64,000 bases of DNA from Bombella pluederhausensis (GTDB lineage: Bacteria > Pseudomonadota > Alphaproteobacteria > Acetobacterales > Acetobacteraceae), in assembly GCF_026385525.1 (NCBI RefSeq), contig NZ_JANIDY010000001.1, positions 248,001-312,000 of the forward strand, written 5' to 3'. The translations under genes were made by a program, and so were the position numbers. Position 1 is the stretch's first letter. Each line of letters starts with the position of its first letter. Of this stretch, positions 53,554 through 63,384 are shown piece after piece. The notes under the pieces were generated by a model that worked only from the letters and a program-made list of their open reading frames with translations, searched no databases and had not been told where the DNA came from.

Positions 53554-55488
53554 ATGTTCTTCCGGCGTGATGAAACTCGTCCGCCATTTCGGAAACGGAG
53601 TGGTCCAGCAGCCGACCTGCCCTTCTCAGAGGAACAGGCCGTTGGCGGGGGTATGTTCACACGCCGTGCCCTGCTTCTTCTGGCCGCTCAGGCAGGCGTT
53701 ATGGGGACGCTGGCACACCATCTTTATGAGATGCAGGTTGTTCATGGCGATGAGCTGAAAGAACAGGCCCGCCGCAACCGGACAAGCCGCCGTCAGATCG
53801 CCCCAGCCCGTGGGGAGATTTACGATCGCTGTGGTGTGCTTCTGGCTGGTAACAGGCCGAACTGGCGTGCGCTTGTCATGGCGGAGGAAACGACCGACCT
53901 TCAGGCTGTCGTGGATCGTTTCGCTACAATCGTGCCTCTGGATGACCGTGACCGGGCCCGGATTGAGCGGGACCGCAAACATATTCGCCGTTATGTGCCG
54001 CTCACCCTCAAAGAGTTTCTGACATGGGATGACGTGGCCCGTCTGGGGCTGAATGCGCCGACTCTTCCCGGTGTCCTGATTGATGTGGGTACGACCCGTG
54101 AATATCCTTTCAAGGAACTTCTGGCTCATATCATCGGCTATGTAGCACCGCCGAATGAGACGGACGTGCAGCGTGATGGCATCATGGCACTGCCGGGCAT
54201 GAAGGTGGGCCGGGCCGGACTGGAGCAGACGCAGGAAGTTCACCTGCGTGGCATGCCCGGGACGGTGGAAATGGAAGTTAACGCCTATGGTCGGGTCATG
54301 GGCGAGCTGGAACGTGTGGAAGGCCAGCCGGGCGCTCGCCTTGAGCTGACACTCGATACTGCCTTGCAGAGCCGCATAAGGGAGCGCATTGGCGACCGTG
54401 TAGCCAGTGCCGTGGTGATGGATTGTCGGAATGGCGAGGTGATGGGGCTGGTCAGCACGCCTTCCTTCGATCCGACACTCTTTGATGGTGGAATCAGTCG
54501 TACTCAGTGGAATGCTCTGATTACGGATCAGGGCACGCCTCTGGTGGATAAGGCTGTCTCAGGTCTCTACCCGCCGGGATCGACCTTCAAGCCTGCCGTG
54601 GCACTTGCGGCGCTGAAGTCACATGCCATCACGGCGTCCGAGCGTTTTTCATGTCCGGGCTATTACGACATGGGGGGCGTGCGCTTCCATTGCTGGAGCC
54701 GTTATGGGCATGGGGCCATCAACCTGCATCAGGCCCTGAAATATTCGTGTGACGTCTATTTCTATCAGGTGGCCCGCCGCTGTGGCATGGAGGCCATTCA
54801 CGAGGCCGCTGCCACGCTGGGGCTGGATGGCTCCCTGCCGATAGAGCTGCCGCATATGCGGGCAGGGTCCGTTCCCACGCCGGAAATGCGGCGGAAACAT
54901 GGGCATCACTGGAATGGTGGTGACACGGTTAATGCCGGGATCGGGCAGGGGCTGGTGCAGACGACCCCTCTGGCTTTGGCGACCTATGCGTCTCGTTTGG
55001 CAACAGGGCGGCTTGTGCAGCCGCATCTTTTGCGGTCGGTGAGTAATCAGCCTGTCGCACAGGGGTTTGAGCCTCTGCCTTTTGCCAATGAGTTTCTGGC
55101 AGCCGCACGAAGCGGCATGTTTGCTGTGGTGAATGAACCGCAGGGGACAGCGCCCGCCGCACGTCTGAATCTGCCTGGCGTGCAGATGGCCGGGAAGACC
55201 GGGTCGGCACAGGTGCGGAATGTACCGAGGGCTTTGCGTGAGAGCGGACATTTCAACTCCATGAATCTGCCGTGGCAGTATCGGCCTCATGCGCTGTTCA
55301 TCTGCTTTGCGCCCTATGACAATCCCCGCTATGCGGTATCTGTTGTGGTGGAACACGGCAATGCTGGTGCCACGGAGGCCGCTCCGCTGGCGGCGCAGAT
55401 CATGACGGACACGCTCGTCAGAGACCCGGCAAGTCGTACGTCACTTTCCAGAGGTGTGGTCGCACGGGCTGACGGGCTGGATGAGTAA
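53554..55488 (+). CDS. mrdA: Penicillin-binding protein 2 (elongation transpeptidase)
   Basis: Monofunctional transpeptidase of the elongasome, 644 aa. A single N-terminal anchor (TRRALLLLAAQAGVMGTLAHH) is followed by the dimerisation domain with PARGEIYDRCGVLLA. The transpeptidase domain has the nucleophile motif in PPGSTFKPAVAL (SxxK), SxN as KYSCDVYFY, and KTG in QMAGKTGSAQV. A later ATG at 53653 with a GGCGGGGG site would remove a 33-residue cytoplasmic tail. mrdB follows 15 bases later. Confidence 0.96.
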   Translation: MFFRRDETRPPFRKRSGPAADLPFSEEQAVGGGMFTRRALLLLAAQAGVMGTLAHHLYEMQVVHGDELKEQARRNRTSRRQIAPARGEIYDRCGVLLAGNRPNWRALVMAEETTDLQAVVDRFATIVPLDDRDRARIERDRKHIRRYVPLTLKEFLTWDDVARLGLNAPTLPGVLIDVGTTREYPFKELLAHIIGYVAPPNETDVQRDGIMALPGMKVGRAGLEQTQEVHLRGMPGTVEMEVNAYGRVMGELERVEGQPGARLELTLDTALQSRIRERIGDRVASAVVMDCRNGEVMGLVSTPSFDPTLFDGGISRTQWNALITDQGTPLVDKAVSGLYPPGSTFKPAVALAALKSHAITASERFSCPGYYDMGGVRFHCWSRYGHGAINLHQALKYSCDVYFYQVARRCGMEAIHEAAATLGLDGSLPIELPHMRAGSVPTPEMRRKHGHHWNGGDTVNAGIGQGLVQTTPLALATYASRLATGRLVQPHLLRSVSNQPVAQGFEPLPFANEFLAAARSGMFAVVNEPQGTAPAARLNLPGVQMAGKTGSAQVRNVPRALRESGHFNSMNLPWQYRPHALFICFAPYDNPRYAVSVVVEHGNAGATEAAPLAAQIMTDTLVRDPASRTSLSRGVVARADGLDE

Positions 55489-55503
55489 AAAGAAGGGGGT
55501 GCC

Positions 55504-56658
55504 ATGTCGCTGAAGGACTTTACTGTCCCCCGCACGGCCCGCCGTCTGCTGCGGGCAGAACCAAACCTGCGTATGTTCTCCCGGCTCTGGCAGATCAACT
55601 GGTTCTTCGTGCTGCTCATCTGCTGTCTGGCGGGGGTGGGGTATGTTGCCCTTTATTCTGCCGGTGGTGGGCGGGCGGAGGCTTTTGCCCAGCCCCAGCT
55701 TATCCGCTTCTGTTTCGGGCTGCTCATGATGCTGGGTGTGGCTCTGGCCAGCCCACGGGTCCTGCGGATGCTCTCCGTGCCCATTTACGGGCTGTCCATC
55801 CTGCTTCTGGCTCTGGTGTTGAAGATGGGGCATGTGGGCAAGGGGGCAGAACGCTGGATTAATCTGGGGGGCTTTCAGTTCCAGCCTTCTGAGTTCTCCA
55901 AGATTGCACTGGTTCTTATGCTCTCGACATGGTTTTACCGTATCGGGCGGGACCGTATGGGTAATCCGTTACGGCTCATCATTCCCGCCCTTCTGACGCT
56001 GCTGCCGGTCGTGCTGGTGCTGAAAGAGCCCAATCTGGGGACGGCAACTATTGTAGGGGTGATCGGGGCCTCGCTGTTCTTTGCTGCTGGAATGCGTTGG
56101 TGGCAGATCATTCTATTGGTTTCTCCACTGCCGTTTCTGGGGCCATTTATTTACAATCATCTTCATGATTATCAGAAGGCCCGGATTGATACCTTCCTGC
56201 ATCCCGAACATGACCCGTTAGGGGCGGGGTACAATATCCTTCAGTCCCGCATTGCTCTGGGGGCCGGGGGGCGTTGGGGGCAGGGCTATCTGCATGGCAC
56301 GCAGGGTCAGCTGAGCTTCCTGCCTGAGAAGCAGACAGACTTCATCTTTACCATGATTGGGGAAGAATGGGGGTATGTGGGCGGTGTCGCCGTGATCGGG
56401 CTTCTGTTCCTCATCATGCTGAGCAGTATGTTGATCGCCTTGCGCTGTCGTAACCGTTTCGGGCGGTTGGTCGGGCTGGGCATTGCCATGGATTTCTTCC
56501 TCTATTGCGTGGTGAATCTTTCCATGGTCATGGGGGTCATTCCCGTTGGGGGTGTGCCGCTGCCGCTGATTTCCTACGGGGGGTCAGCCATGCTGACCAT
56601 GATGTTCGGTTTCGGGCTGCTGCTGTCGAGCTGGGTGCATCGGGATGACCCGGATTGA
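55504..56658 (+). CDS. mrdB: Peptidoglycan glycosyltransferase RodA
   Basis: SEDS-family polymerase that pairs with PBP2 to build lateral-wall glycan. The 384-aa protein has about ten helices, with RWINLGGFQFQPSEFSKIALVL (SEDS signature), PNLGTATIVG and the C-terminal GVPLPLISYGGSAMLTMM. The functional aspartate region is retained (HPEHDPLGAGYNILQSRIALG). AAGGGGG precedes the ATG. It ends the mre-mrd operon. Confidence 0.96.
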   Translation: MSLKDFTVPRTARRLLRAEPNLRMFSRLWQINWFFVLLICCLAGVGYVALYSAGGGRAEAFAQPQLIRFCFGLLMMLGVALASPRVLRMLSVPIYGLSILLLALVLKMGHVGKGAERWINLGGFQFQPSEFSKIALVLMLSTWFYRIGRDRMGNPLRLIIPALLTLLPVVLVLKEPNLGTATIVGVIGASLFFAAGMRWWQIILLVSPLPFLGPFIYNHLHDYQKARIDTFLHPEHDPLGAGYNILQSRIALGAGGRWGQGYLHGTQGQLSFLPEKQTDFIFTMIGEEWGYVGGVAVIGLLFLIMLSSMLIALRCRNRFGRLVGLGIAMDFFLYCVVNLSMVMGVIPVGGVPLPLISYGGSAMLTMMFGFGLLLSSWVHRDDPD

Positions 56659-56752
56659 CCGCTATTGGCACTGATGGGGCGTAAGCCTATCTAGGGAGGG
56701 ATCAGGTACGGTCTTTCCCGTGGCCTGTTTCTCTGTCAGGTAGCTGTTTCTT

Positions 56753-57409
56753 ATGCATCAGTGGTTTCTTCCTCTGCTGGCCTTCACGACCGCAGCGGCG
56801 ATCTTCACCGTCACGCCGGGGTTGGACTCCGTCATGGTTCTGCGGACGGCGGCGTCCGATGGGCGGCGGGCCGGTATTGGGGCGATTTTTGGCATTGCCG
56901 TAGGGCTGAGTGTCTGGGGGCTTGCCGCCGCTTTCGGGCTGACGGCCCTTCTGGCTGCTTCATCCACGGCGTTTCTGGTCGTGAAATGTGTTGGGGCTGT
57001 ATATCTGGTCTGGATGGGCGCAAGCCAGCTCTTGCGGCCCCGTATGGCCCTGACGACCGAAGCCGGGCCGGAACAGGCCAGACTGGTGGATCATCGCAAT
57101 GCGTTCTGGCCGGGTTTCCGCCGAGGTCTGCTGACGGACCTGCTCAACCCCAAGGCGGGTATTTTTGTCATCACCTTCTTTCCGCAGTTCATTCCGCCTG
57201 AGACCAATGTGGTGACGTTTACGCTGGTGCAGGTGGTCATTCAGGTGCTGTTGACCTTCATATGGTTGGGGCTGCTGGTGGCGCTGACGGTACCGCTGGC
57301 GCAGTTCTTCAACCGGCCCGTGGTGGTGCGCCGTCTGGACCGGCTGACCGGGCTGGTATTCATTGCTTTCGGGGCCAAGATATTCCTGACGGATAATCCG
57401 TCTCACTGA
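56753..57409 (+). CDS. LysE-family amino-acid exporter
   Basis: A 218-aa membrane protein with six hydrophobic segments and LysE/RhtB signatures: TVTPGLDSVMVLRTAASDGRR at the N-terminus and GLLTDLLNPKAGIFVITFFPQF in the centre. It is a second, distinct member of the family besides the one at 19.6-20.3 kb. It has no divergent Lrp gene, stands alone after mrdB, and ends in a strong terminator. The exported amino acid is unknown. Confidence 0.88.
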   Translation: MHQWFLPLLAFTTAAAIFTVTPGLDSVMVLRTAASDGRRAGIGAIFGIAVGLSVWGLAAAFGLTALLAASSTAFLVVKCVGAVYLVWMGASQLLRPRMALTTEAGPEQARLVDHRNAFWPGFRRGLLTDLLNPKAGIFVITFFPQFIPPETNVVTFTLVQVVIQVLLTFIWLGLLVALTVPLAQFFNRPVVVRRLDRLTGLVFIAFGAKIFLTDNPSH

Positions 57410-57411
57410 AG

Positions 57412-57449
57412 AAAAAAGGCCGACAGGATAATGCCCTGTCGGCCTTTTT
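57412..57449. terminator. Bidirectional terminator between lysE-like gene and glyS
   Basis: AAAAAAGGCCGACAGG and CCTGTCGGCCTTTTT form a perfect stem of about 15 bp with a 7-base loop between convergent genes. It is one of the longest stems in the window. Confidence 0.92.
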
Positions 57450-57474
57450 CATGTTCTGGCAATGAGGCCAGTAA

Positions 57475-59580
57475 TCAGCCTTCGATGCGGCCGAAATCAG
57501 CAATCAGCTGACCATTCCGGCTGAAGGCTGAAAGCAGACGCAGGCGGTTGAGACGCTGGCCTGCATCATCAGCATTAACCGTCACAGCCTCGAAGAAGCG
57601 GTCCATGATGGGGCGCAGGGCCGCAAGATGCTGCATGGCACTGGTGAAGTCATCCTCTGCCAGACTGGCCGTGATTTTCGGCCCGGCATCATTCAGGGCA
57701 GCGTCAAGCTTACGTTCTTCATCCTGCGCATAAAGGGCAGCGTCCGGTGCCTGATGATGAGGCCCGTCCTTCTTTTCCTCAATGCGGAGGATGTTGGTGG
57801 CACGGCGATAGGCTGCCAGAAGGTTCCGGCCATCCTCCGTGCCCATCATGTCAGACAGGGCTTCCACACGGCTGAGCAGGCGGACGAGGTCGCCATCCAG
57901 ATGGTCGGTGAACAGGCTTCTGTCTTCCTGCACCTGTGTGACGGCCAGTGTGGCATCCAGCACGTCATGACGGCGGCCTTCATTGCGGAGCTGAACCCGG
58001 AGCCGGTCGGTGAAGAAGGCTTCCAGCTCATCAAGGGCAGAGTCCTTGCCTTCCTTGTCCGCATAGGCTTCCGCTGCTCTGGAGAGCAGGCTGCCGAGGT
58101 CGATGCGCAGGCCGTTATCCCGAATGGTGCGGATGACGCCAAGAGCGGCACGGCGCAGACCGTACGGGTCGCCGGAGCCGCTGGGTGTTTCGCCAATGGT
58201 AAAGAACCCGGCCAGCATATCCAGCCGGTCAGCCAGAGCCACGGCAACGGAGACGGGCGCACTTGCCGTGCCATCCTGCAACCCACGGGGCATATAATGT
58301 TCGGCTACGGCCTGAGCGACCTCTGGGGCCTCACCGTCATGAGCGGCATAATAACCGCCCATCACGCCCTGAAGCTCGGGGAACTCACCCACCATGCCGG
58401 TCGTCAGGTCGGCCTTGGCGAGCAGACCTGCCCGTTCGGCGTGTTTCACCTGTGCGTCATCCAGCCCCATGGCCTTGGCGATGATGCCTGCCAGAGTGCT
58501 GATGCGCTGTGTCCGTTCTTCCTGCGTGCCCAGCTTGGCATGGAAGGTCACGAGCTTCAGGGCTTCAACACGGTCGGCCAGTTTCGTCTTGCGGTCGAGG
58601 TCCCAGAAATGGCGGGCATCAGCGAAGCGGGCTCGCAGAACCCGTTCATTTCCGGCAATGCAGAGCGTGCCACCATCACTGAAAGTCTGGTTGGCCACGA
58701 AGGCGAAATAAGGGGCCGCTCTGCCGTCCTGCGTGCGCAGGGCGAAGTACCGCTGATTGACCCGCATGGAGACCTGCATGACTTCCGGCGGAAGGTCCAT
58801 GAAGGCATCATCAATACGGCCCAGCAGGGGGACGGGATATTCCACCAGCCCGCTGACTTCCTGAACCAGCCCTTCATCCTCAACCAGCGTCAGGCCCTTG
58901 TCCTTGGCCAGCTTGCGGACGCCCTCACGGATGAGGTCAGCCCGTTTTGTCTCGTTGATGACAACATGGCGGGCTTCCAGCTCTTTCAGCCACTGCTCGG
59001 TACTGGTGACGGTGAAGGTACCGGGGGAAAGGATACGGTGGCCTTCGCTCACATTACCGCTTTTCAGTCCGTGGGCATCGTCATCCTGACGGGCCAGAGA
59101 GAAGGGAACAGTCTGTCCATCCAGCAGGCAGGCAATGTGATGGAGCGGGCGCACCCATGTGAACAGGGAGCCGTTACCCCAGCGCATCGCCTTGGGCCAT
59201 GGGAATTTCCAGAGCAGGTCCGGCAGCTGCTCGGCAATCAGCTCGGCAGCCTTGACCGGCGGCAGGGTGCGGTTGAGCATCCAGAAGCCGTTTTCTTTCG
59301 TCAGCTCGTCAGGGCTGACGCCATGCTTGCGGGAGAACCCGGCCAGAGCCTTTTCAGGAGCGTTCTCCCGTGGGCCACGCTCGGAAATGGTGCGGGTCGG
59401 GATGCTCTCATCCACCTCAAGGCTGGCGGCGATGTGACGGGCACCGTAGAAGCTGCGGATGTTGCGGGGGTTCAGGTCGGCGAGGGCCTGTTCCAGCAGG
59501 CGGGCGAGGTCCTCGGCAGCACGGGCCTGCATCCCGGAGGGGATTTCTTCGCAGAACAGGTCAAGAAGCAGTTCAGCCAT
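57475..59580 (-). CDS. glyS: Glycyl-tRNA synthetase beta subunit
   Basis: tRNA-binding subunit of the bacterial alpha2beta2 glycyl-tRNA synthetase. It begins [18 protein letters not shown], the standard GlyS start, and includes [48 protein letters not shown] and the C-terminal DALRxxR-type anticodon-binding helices. An AGGAGG site fixes the ATG at 59580, overlapping glyQ by 8 bases; a longer open frame upstream lies inside glyQ. Length 701 aa is normal. Confidence 0.95.
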   Translation of the reverse strand: MAELLLDLFCEEIPSGMQARAAEDLARLLEQALADLNPRNIRSFYGARHIAASLEVDESIPTRTISERGPRENAPEKALAGFSRKHGVSPDELTKENGFWMLNRTLPPVKAAELIAEQLPDLLWKFPWPKAMRWGNGSLFTWVRPLHHIACLLDGQTVPFSLARQDDDAHGLKSGNVSEGHRILSPGTFTVTSTEQWLKELEARHVVINETKRADLIREGVRKLAKDKGLTLVEDEGLVQEVSGLVEYPVPLLGRIDDAFMDLPPEVMQVSMRVNQRYFALRTQDGRAAPYFAFVANQTFSDGGTLCIAGNERVLRARFADARHFWDLDRKTKLADRVEALKLVTFHAKLGTQEERTQRISTLAGIIAKAMGLDDAQVKHAERAGLLAKADLTTGMVGEFPELQGVMGGYYAAHDGEAPEVAQAVAEHYMPRGLQDGTASAPVSVAVALADRLDMLAGFFTIGETPSGSGDPYGLRRAALGVIRTIRDNGLRIDLGSLLSRAAEAYADKEGKDSALDELEAFFTDRLRVQLRNEGRRHDVLDATLAVTQVQEDRSLFTDHLDGDLVRLLSRVEALSDMMGTEDGRNLLAAYRRATNILRIEEKKDGPHHQAPDAALYAQDEERKLDAALNDAGPKITASLAEDDFTSAMQHLAALRPIMDRFFEAVTVNADDAGQRLNRLRLLSAFSRNGQLIADFGRIEG

Positions 59581-60469
59581 GGGTGGTTTCCTCCTCATCG
59601 CCAGCAAGCCACGCTTCGCAGGCGGCCTTGGCCAGTGTACGCACACGCCCGATATAGGAGGCACGTTCTGAAACAGAAATGACGCCCCGTGCATCCAGCA
59701 GATTGAACAGATGAGAGGCCTTCAGGCACTGGTCATAGGCGGGCTGGGCCACACCGGCCTCAGAGAGGCGGATGGACTCGGCTTCAGCAGCCTTGAACTG
59801 GGCAAGCAGCATGTCCGTATCGGCCAGCTCGAAATTATGCCGTGAATAATCCCGTTCGGCCCGGAGGAACACATCCCCATAGGTCAGGCCCCGGCCATTG
59901 AAGTCGAGGTCATAGACATTCTCAACCCCCTGCACATACATGGCCAGACGCTCCAGCCCGTAGGTCAGCTCGGTGGAGGGGACAACGGTGGGAATACCGC
60001 CAACCTGCTGGAAGTAGGTGAACTGCGTGACTTCCATCCCGTCACACCAGACTTCCCAGCCGAGACCCCATGCGCCGATTGTGGGGTTCTCCCAGTCATC
60101 TTCCACAAAGCGGATATCATGCTTTTCAGGGTCAATCCCGATGGCCCGATAGCTTTCCAGCAGCAGCTCCTGACTCTCCTGCGGCGTGGGTTTGAGCAGT
60201 ACCTGATACTGGTAATAATGCTGAAGGCGGTTCGGGTTTTCACCATAACGGCCATCAGACGGGCGGCGGCAGGGCTGCACATAGGCGGCAGCCCACGGCT
60301 TGCGCCCCAGTGCCCGCAGGGTCGTGTGAGGGGAAAGTGTGCCTGCACCAAGCTCGGTATCGTAAGGCTGAAGAATGGCGCAGCCCTTCTGTGACCAGAA
60401 CTGATGAAGACGCAGGATCAGGTCCTGAAAGCAGGGGGGCCGGGATGTGGACAATTCACTAGGCTCCAT
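59573..60469 (-). CDS. glyQ: Glycyl-tRNA synthetase alpha subunit
   Basis: Catalytic class II subunit that activates glycine. The 298-aa protein has [61 protein letters not shown] and [22 protein letters not shown], all diagnostic of GlyQ. It is translated first in a two-gene operon and overlaps glyS by 8 bases. The start lacks a strong ribosome site. Confidence 0.97.
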   Translation of the reverse strand: MEPSELSTSRPPCFQDLILRLHQFWSQKGCAILQPYDTELGAGTLSPHTTLRALGRKPWAAAYVQPCRRPSDGRYGENPNRLQHYYQYQVLLKPTPQESQELLLESYRAIGIDPEKHDIRFVEDDWENPTIGAWGLGWEVWCDGMEVTQFTYFQQVGGIPTVVPSTELTYGLERLAMYVQGVENVYDLDFNGRGLTYGDVFLRAERDYSRHNFELADTDMLLAQFKAAEAESIRLSEAGVAQPAYDQCLKASHLFNLLDARGVISVSERASYIGRVRTLAKAACEAWLAGDEEETTHG

Positions 60470-60731
60470 TAACGTAAAGATGCCTCCACATTACAGGATG
60501 ACAGGTCTGATCACCAGCTTGCAGAGGCATAGGGGGCTAAAGAAGTTGGCTTTTCTGGCCGATGATGTCTTAAAATGCTCTTTATGGGGGCTCTGTTCAC
60601 GGTAAAGGGGCCTTGCGGGTGACGTGGAGCTGTATCATATCTTGGGGGATAAGGAGCAGTACGTCCCGTGATGCTTCCGGCTGGTGCCGGAGGGGGAGAG
60701 CTGCGCAGCAGTTGTGAAGGACAGCACGCCC

Positions 60732-61532
60732 ATGAACTCGGAAGAACGTGATCTCATAAGCCGCTTTGTCGCCCGTGTTGGTGGGGGGATCGGGCTGCCG
60801 AATGGTCAGGGGCCATCATCCCTGCCGCCTATCGACCCGGAGGCAGACCGTTTCATTGCCGATAATTTCCAGCGTTTCCCGGAAGCCCGTTATCGCATCA
60901 CGCAGCTGGCTGTCGTGCAGGAGGCCGCCCTGTCGCAGGCACAGGCCCGTATCCGGGACCTTGAGTTTCAGCTTCAGCAGGCCAGAGGGCAGCTTGCTCA
61001 GCTTCAGCAGCAGTCCGGTGGTCAGCAGAGTAGCGGGCAGTCTGGGGGCTTTTTCTCCGGGTTGTTTGGCCGGGGGCAGACAGCTTCTGCACCGCCGCCG
61101 CGTGGGGCATCCCTGCCGCCGGGCTGGGGACCGGCCTCTGGTGCGGCTGCGCCTGAAATGGGGCGGAGCTATGCCCCGCCGCCGGGTTATCAGCCGGGTA
61201 TGTTTGCACGTTCTGGCTCCGGCTTTCTCGGGTCGGCACTGTCCACAGCGGCAGGTGTGGCCGGTGGTATGATGGCCGCTCATGCTCTGGAGGGGCTGTT
61301 CTCCGGGGAGCATGGCCATGCCGCAGGTATGGGAGATGCTGGAGCCGGTGATGGGTTCAGTGAGACGACCATCATCAATAATTACGGCGATAACAACTAT
61401 TCAGACCCGTTTGCCGGGCCGGGGCAGGATGCCAGCGGTTTCTCTCCGCAGGATTTTGGCCCGCAGGAAGCGCCCGTGGATAATGGCGGCGATTTCGGCA
61501 GTGACGGTGCCGACCGGGACGACTTCTTCTGA
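60732..61532 (+). CDS. DUF2076-family protein
   Basis: A 266-aa protein starting MNSEERDLISRFVARV, typical of DUF2076. An N-terminal helical region with DPEADRFIADNFQRFPEARYRITQLAVVQEAAL is followed by a Gln-rich coiled coil (about 75-110), a Gly/Pro/Ser-rich linker with SGGFFSGLFGRG, a hydrophobic GFLGSALSTAAGVAGGMMAAHAL, and an acidic tail with TIINNYGDNNYSDPF. Function is unknown, although the family is often linked to periplasmic or ligand-binding roles. The frame is open to 60684 upstream; a hairpin lies at about 60675-60693. Confidence 0.8.
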   Translation: MNSEERDLISRFVARVGGGIGLPNGQGPSSLPPIDPEADRFIADNFQRFPEARYRITQLAVVQEAALSQAQARIRDLEFQLQQARGQLAQLQQQSGGQQSSGQSGGFFSGLFGRGQTASAPPPRGASLPPGWGPASGAAAPEMGRSYAPPPGYQPGMFARSGSGFLGSALSTAAGVAGGMMAAHALEGLFSGEHGHAAGMGDAGAGDGFSETTIINNYGDNNYSDPFAGPGQDASGFSPQDFGPQEAPVDNGGDFGSDGADRDDFF

Positions 61533-61570
61533 GCGTGACAGAGACCAGAGAAGGGACAGGACACCGCACC

Positions 61571-63184
61571 ATGGAACAAGCTCCACGGCCCGTTCTTGGG
61601 CCTGATGCCAGTGATGCTGATACGACTTTGCCGGATCAGACCCTGTATGATGTCGCCGCTGTGGAGGATATTAAGGAAGGTGAAGTCCTGTCCGTTATCC
61701 TTAAGGAGCAGTCCATTGCGCTGGTGAAGGTCGGTGACGAGGTGCGTGCTCTTGGCGGGCGCTGCCCGCATAAGGGAGCACCTCTGCGAGGGCGGCTGCA
61801 CTGCCAGAGCAAGGTTCATGGGGATGTGCTTGTCTGCCCATGGCATAAGGCTGTGCTTGGCGTGGAAGATGGGCGTGTGAAAGAGCCTGTCGCCTTTTCG
61901 GGCCTGCCTGTTTATCCCGTCCGTCTGGTGGAGGGGCGTGTGCTCGTGGGGAGCAGCCCTGTAAGGCAGGCACCCGTTGAAAAACGGCAGGAAGATGAGT
62001 CTGTTCTTGTTCTCGGTGGTGGTGCGGCGGGAGCCAGCGCCATCTATACCTTGCGTGAAGAAGGGTTTGCGGGCCGCATCATCCTGATTGGTGATGAGGG
62101 AACCCCACCTTATGACCGCCCGGCCTTGAGCAAAGGTATTTTTCTGGGAGGACCGGACAAGGTACAGCCTGCATTGCTGCTGAATGAGGAGTTCTATGCT
62201 CATCATGAGGTCATTCGTGTGCAGGGTACTGTAGCGGCTCTGGATTGTGATGCCCGCCGTGTTCAGTTGGATGATGGGCGGGACTATCAGGCGGATCATG
62301 TGCTTGTTGCGACCGGGGGACGTCCAGCACGCCCTGAGCTGCCGGGGATTGATCTGGAGGGTGTCCTGACCCTTCATGATGTTCGTGATGCACGGAAGAT
62401 TTCGGAGAGCATTACGGGGGATCAGGCCGTCATCCTGATTGGTGGCGGGCTGACGGCGCTGGAGCTTGCTTCTGCCCTGCGGCAGAAGGGGGCAGGTGTG
62501 ACCATCATTGCTCCAGAACATCCCGTACCGATGGAAGCCCAATGGGGGCGGGAAGTCGGGCAGATTCTGCTGCGTCTGCACGCTGATAATGGTGTGGCCT
62601 TTGTCAGCGATACCGCCGTTGTGGGCATCTATGGTGCGAAGCATGTGGAAGGGGTAGAGCTTGAAGATGGCATGAAGCTACCCTGCACACATGTGCTTGT
62701 TGCTGTTGGTAACCGGCCCTGTCGTGACTTCCTGCCTATGCCGCTGGGTGGAGGCGAAGAAGGGGCCATGCCCGGCATTGTGGTGGATGAGGAGATGCGG
62801 ATACAGCCCGGCATCTATGCCGCAGGGGATGTGGCGACCTTCCGCCGTGAGAGTGGCCTGTGCCGGATCGAACATTGGCGTCAGGCGCAGATAGAAGGGC
62901 GTGCCGCGGCACGCAGTATTCTCGGTCTGCCCCGTCAGCCCATGCCGGTACCTTGGTACTGGACACAGCAGTTTGGCAAGAAGATTGAATATATTGGCTG
63001 GGGCGAGCCGTTTGACAGTGTCCTTATAGAAGGAGACCTCGGCAGCTTTGACTTTATGGCGGCATACATGCAGGGCCAGAAAGTTGTGGCACTTGTTTCT
63101 GCTGGTCGGGCTTCTGCCATGGCACGGGCTGCTGTGGATTTTGAAGGGTTCGTGGCACGGGAAGTCAAAACAAGCATTGTATGA
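61571..63184 (+). CDS. Rieske-FAD fusion oxidoreductase (AIF-like/ferredoxin reductase type)
   Basis: A 537-aa protein joining an N-terminal Rieske [2Fe-2S] domain (C65-x-H67 in RCPHKGAPL and C89-x2-H92 in CPWHKAVLG) to a pyridine-nucleotide-disulfide oxidoreductase: FAD site VLVLGGGAAGASAIYTL, PPYDRPALSKG, the NAD site VILIGGGLTALELASALRQKG, FAD-binding GIYAAGDVATF, and a reductase-type C-terminal domain. The same order occurs in AIF-like (AIFM3/Nfrl) proteins. It probably passes electrons from NAD(P)H to the cluster. Partners are unknown. A GTG at 61535 is an alternative start. Confidence 0.85.
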   Translation: MEQAPRPVLGPDASDADTTLPDQTLYDVAAVEDIKEGEVLSVILKEQSIALVKVGDEVRALGGRCPHKGAPLRGRLHCQSKVHGDVLVCPWHKAVLGVEDGRVKEPVAFSGLPVYPVRLVEGRVLVGSSPVRQAPVEKRQEDESVLVLGGGAAGASAIYTLREEGFAGRIILIGDEGTPPYDRPALSKGIFLGGPDKVQPALLLNEEFYAHHEVIRVQGTVAALDCDARRVQLDDGRDYQADHVLVATGGRPARPELPGIDLEGVLTLHDVRDARKISESITGDQAVILIGGGLTALELASALRQKGAGVTIIAPEHPVPMEAQWGREVGQILLRLHADNGVAFVSDTAVVGIYGAKHVEGVELEDGMKLPCTHVLVAVGNRPCRDFLPMPLGGGEEGAMPGIVVDEEMRIQPGIYAAGDVATFRRESGLCRIEHWRQAQIEGRAAARSILGLPRQPMPVPWYWTQQFGKKIEYIGWGEPFDSVLIEGDLGSFDFMAAYMQGQKVVALVSAGRASAMARAAVDFEGFVAREVKTSIV

Positions 63185-63267
63185 TGCGGTGGGGGAGGGC
63201 TCGGACCAGAGTCCTCTCCTGACTTCTGGCGTTATCTTTTACTGATACTAGATTGCAATAAGTAATG

Positions 63268-63289
63268 TTATAACGTTCTTTAGTTATAA
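63268..63289. promoter_or_regulatory. Inverted repeat upstream of FemAB-like gene
   Basis: TTATAAC and GTTATAA are perfect reverse complements separated by eight bases in an AT-rich 200-base gap that shows no other structure. It lies about 95 bases before the next start and could be an operator, but short AT-rich dyads arise easily. Confidence 0.3.
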
Positions 63290-63384
63290 GTTTGATGGAT
63301 GCAGAACACTAAAATTATTATTAATACCTGTCTGTCAGCTTAGATGGTAGAGGGAGTCATCCACTTTCCATTTGGCTGGCTTCC

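Noticed and set aside
57628-59682. 684-aa open frame on the plus strand
   Set aside because: It is antisense to glyS, which has clear family motifs and a strong ribosome site. The translation lacks any recognisable domain.
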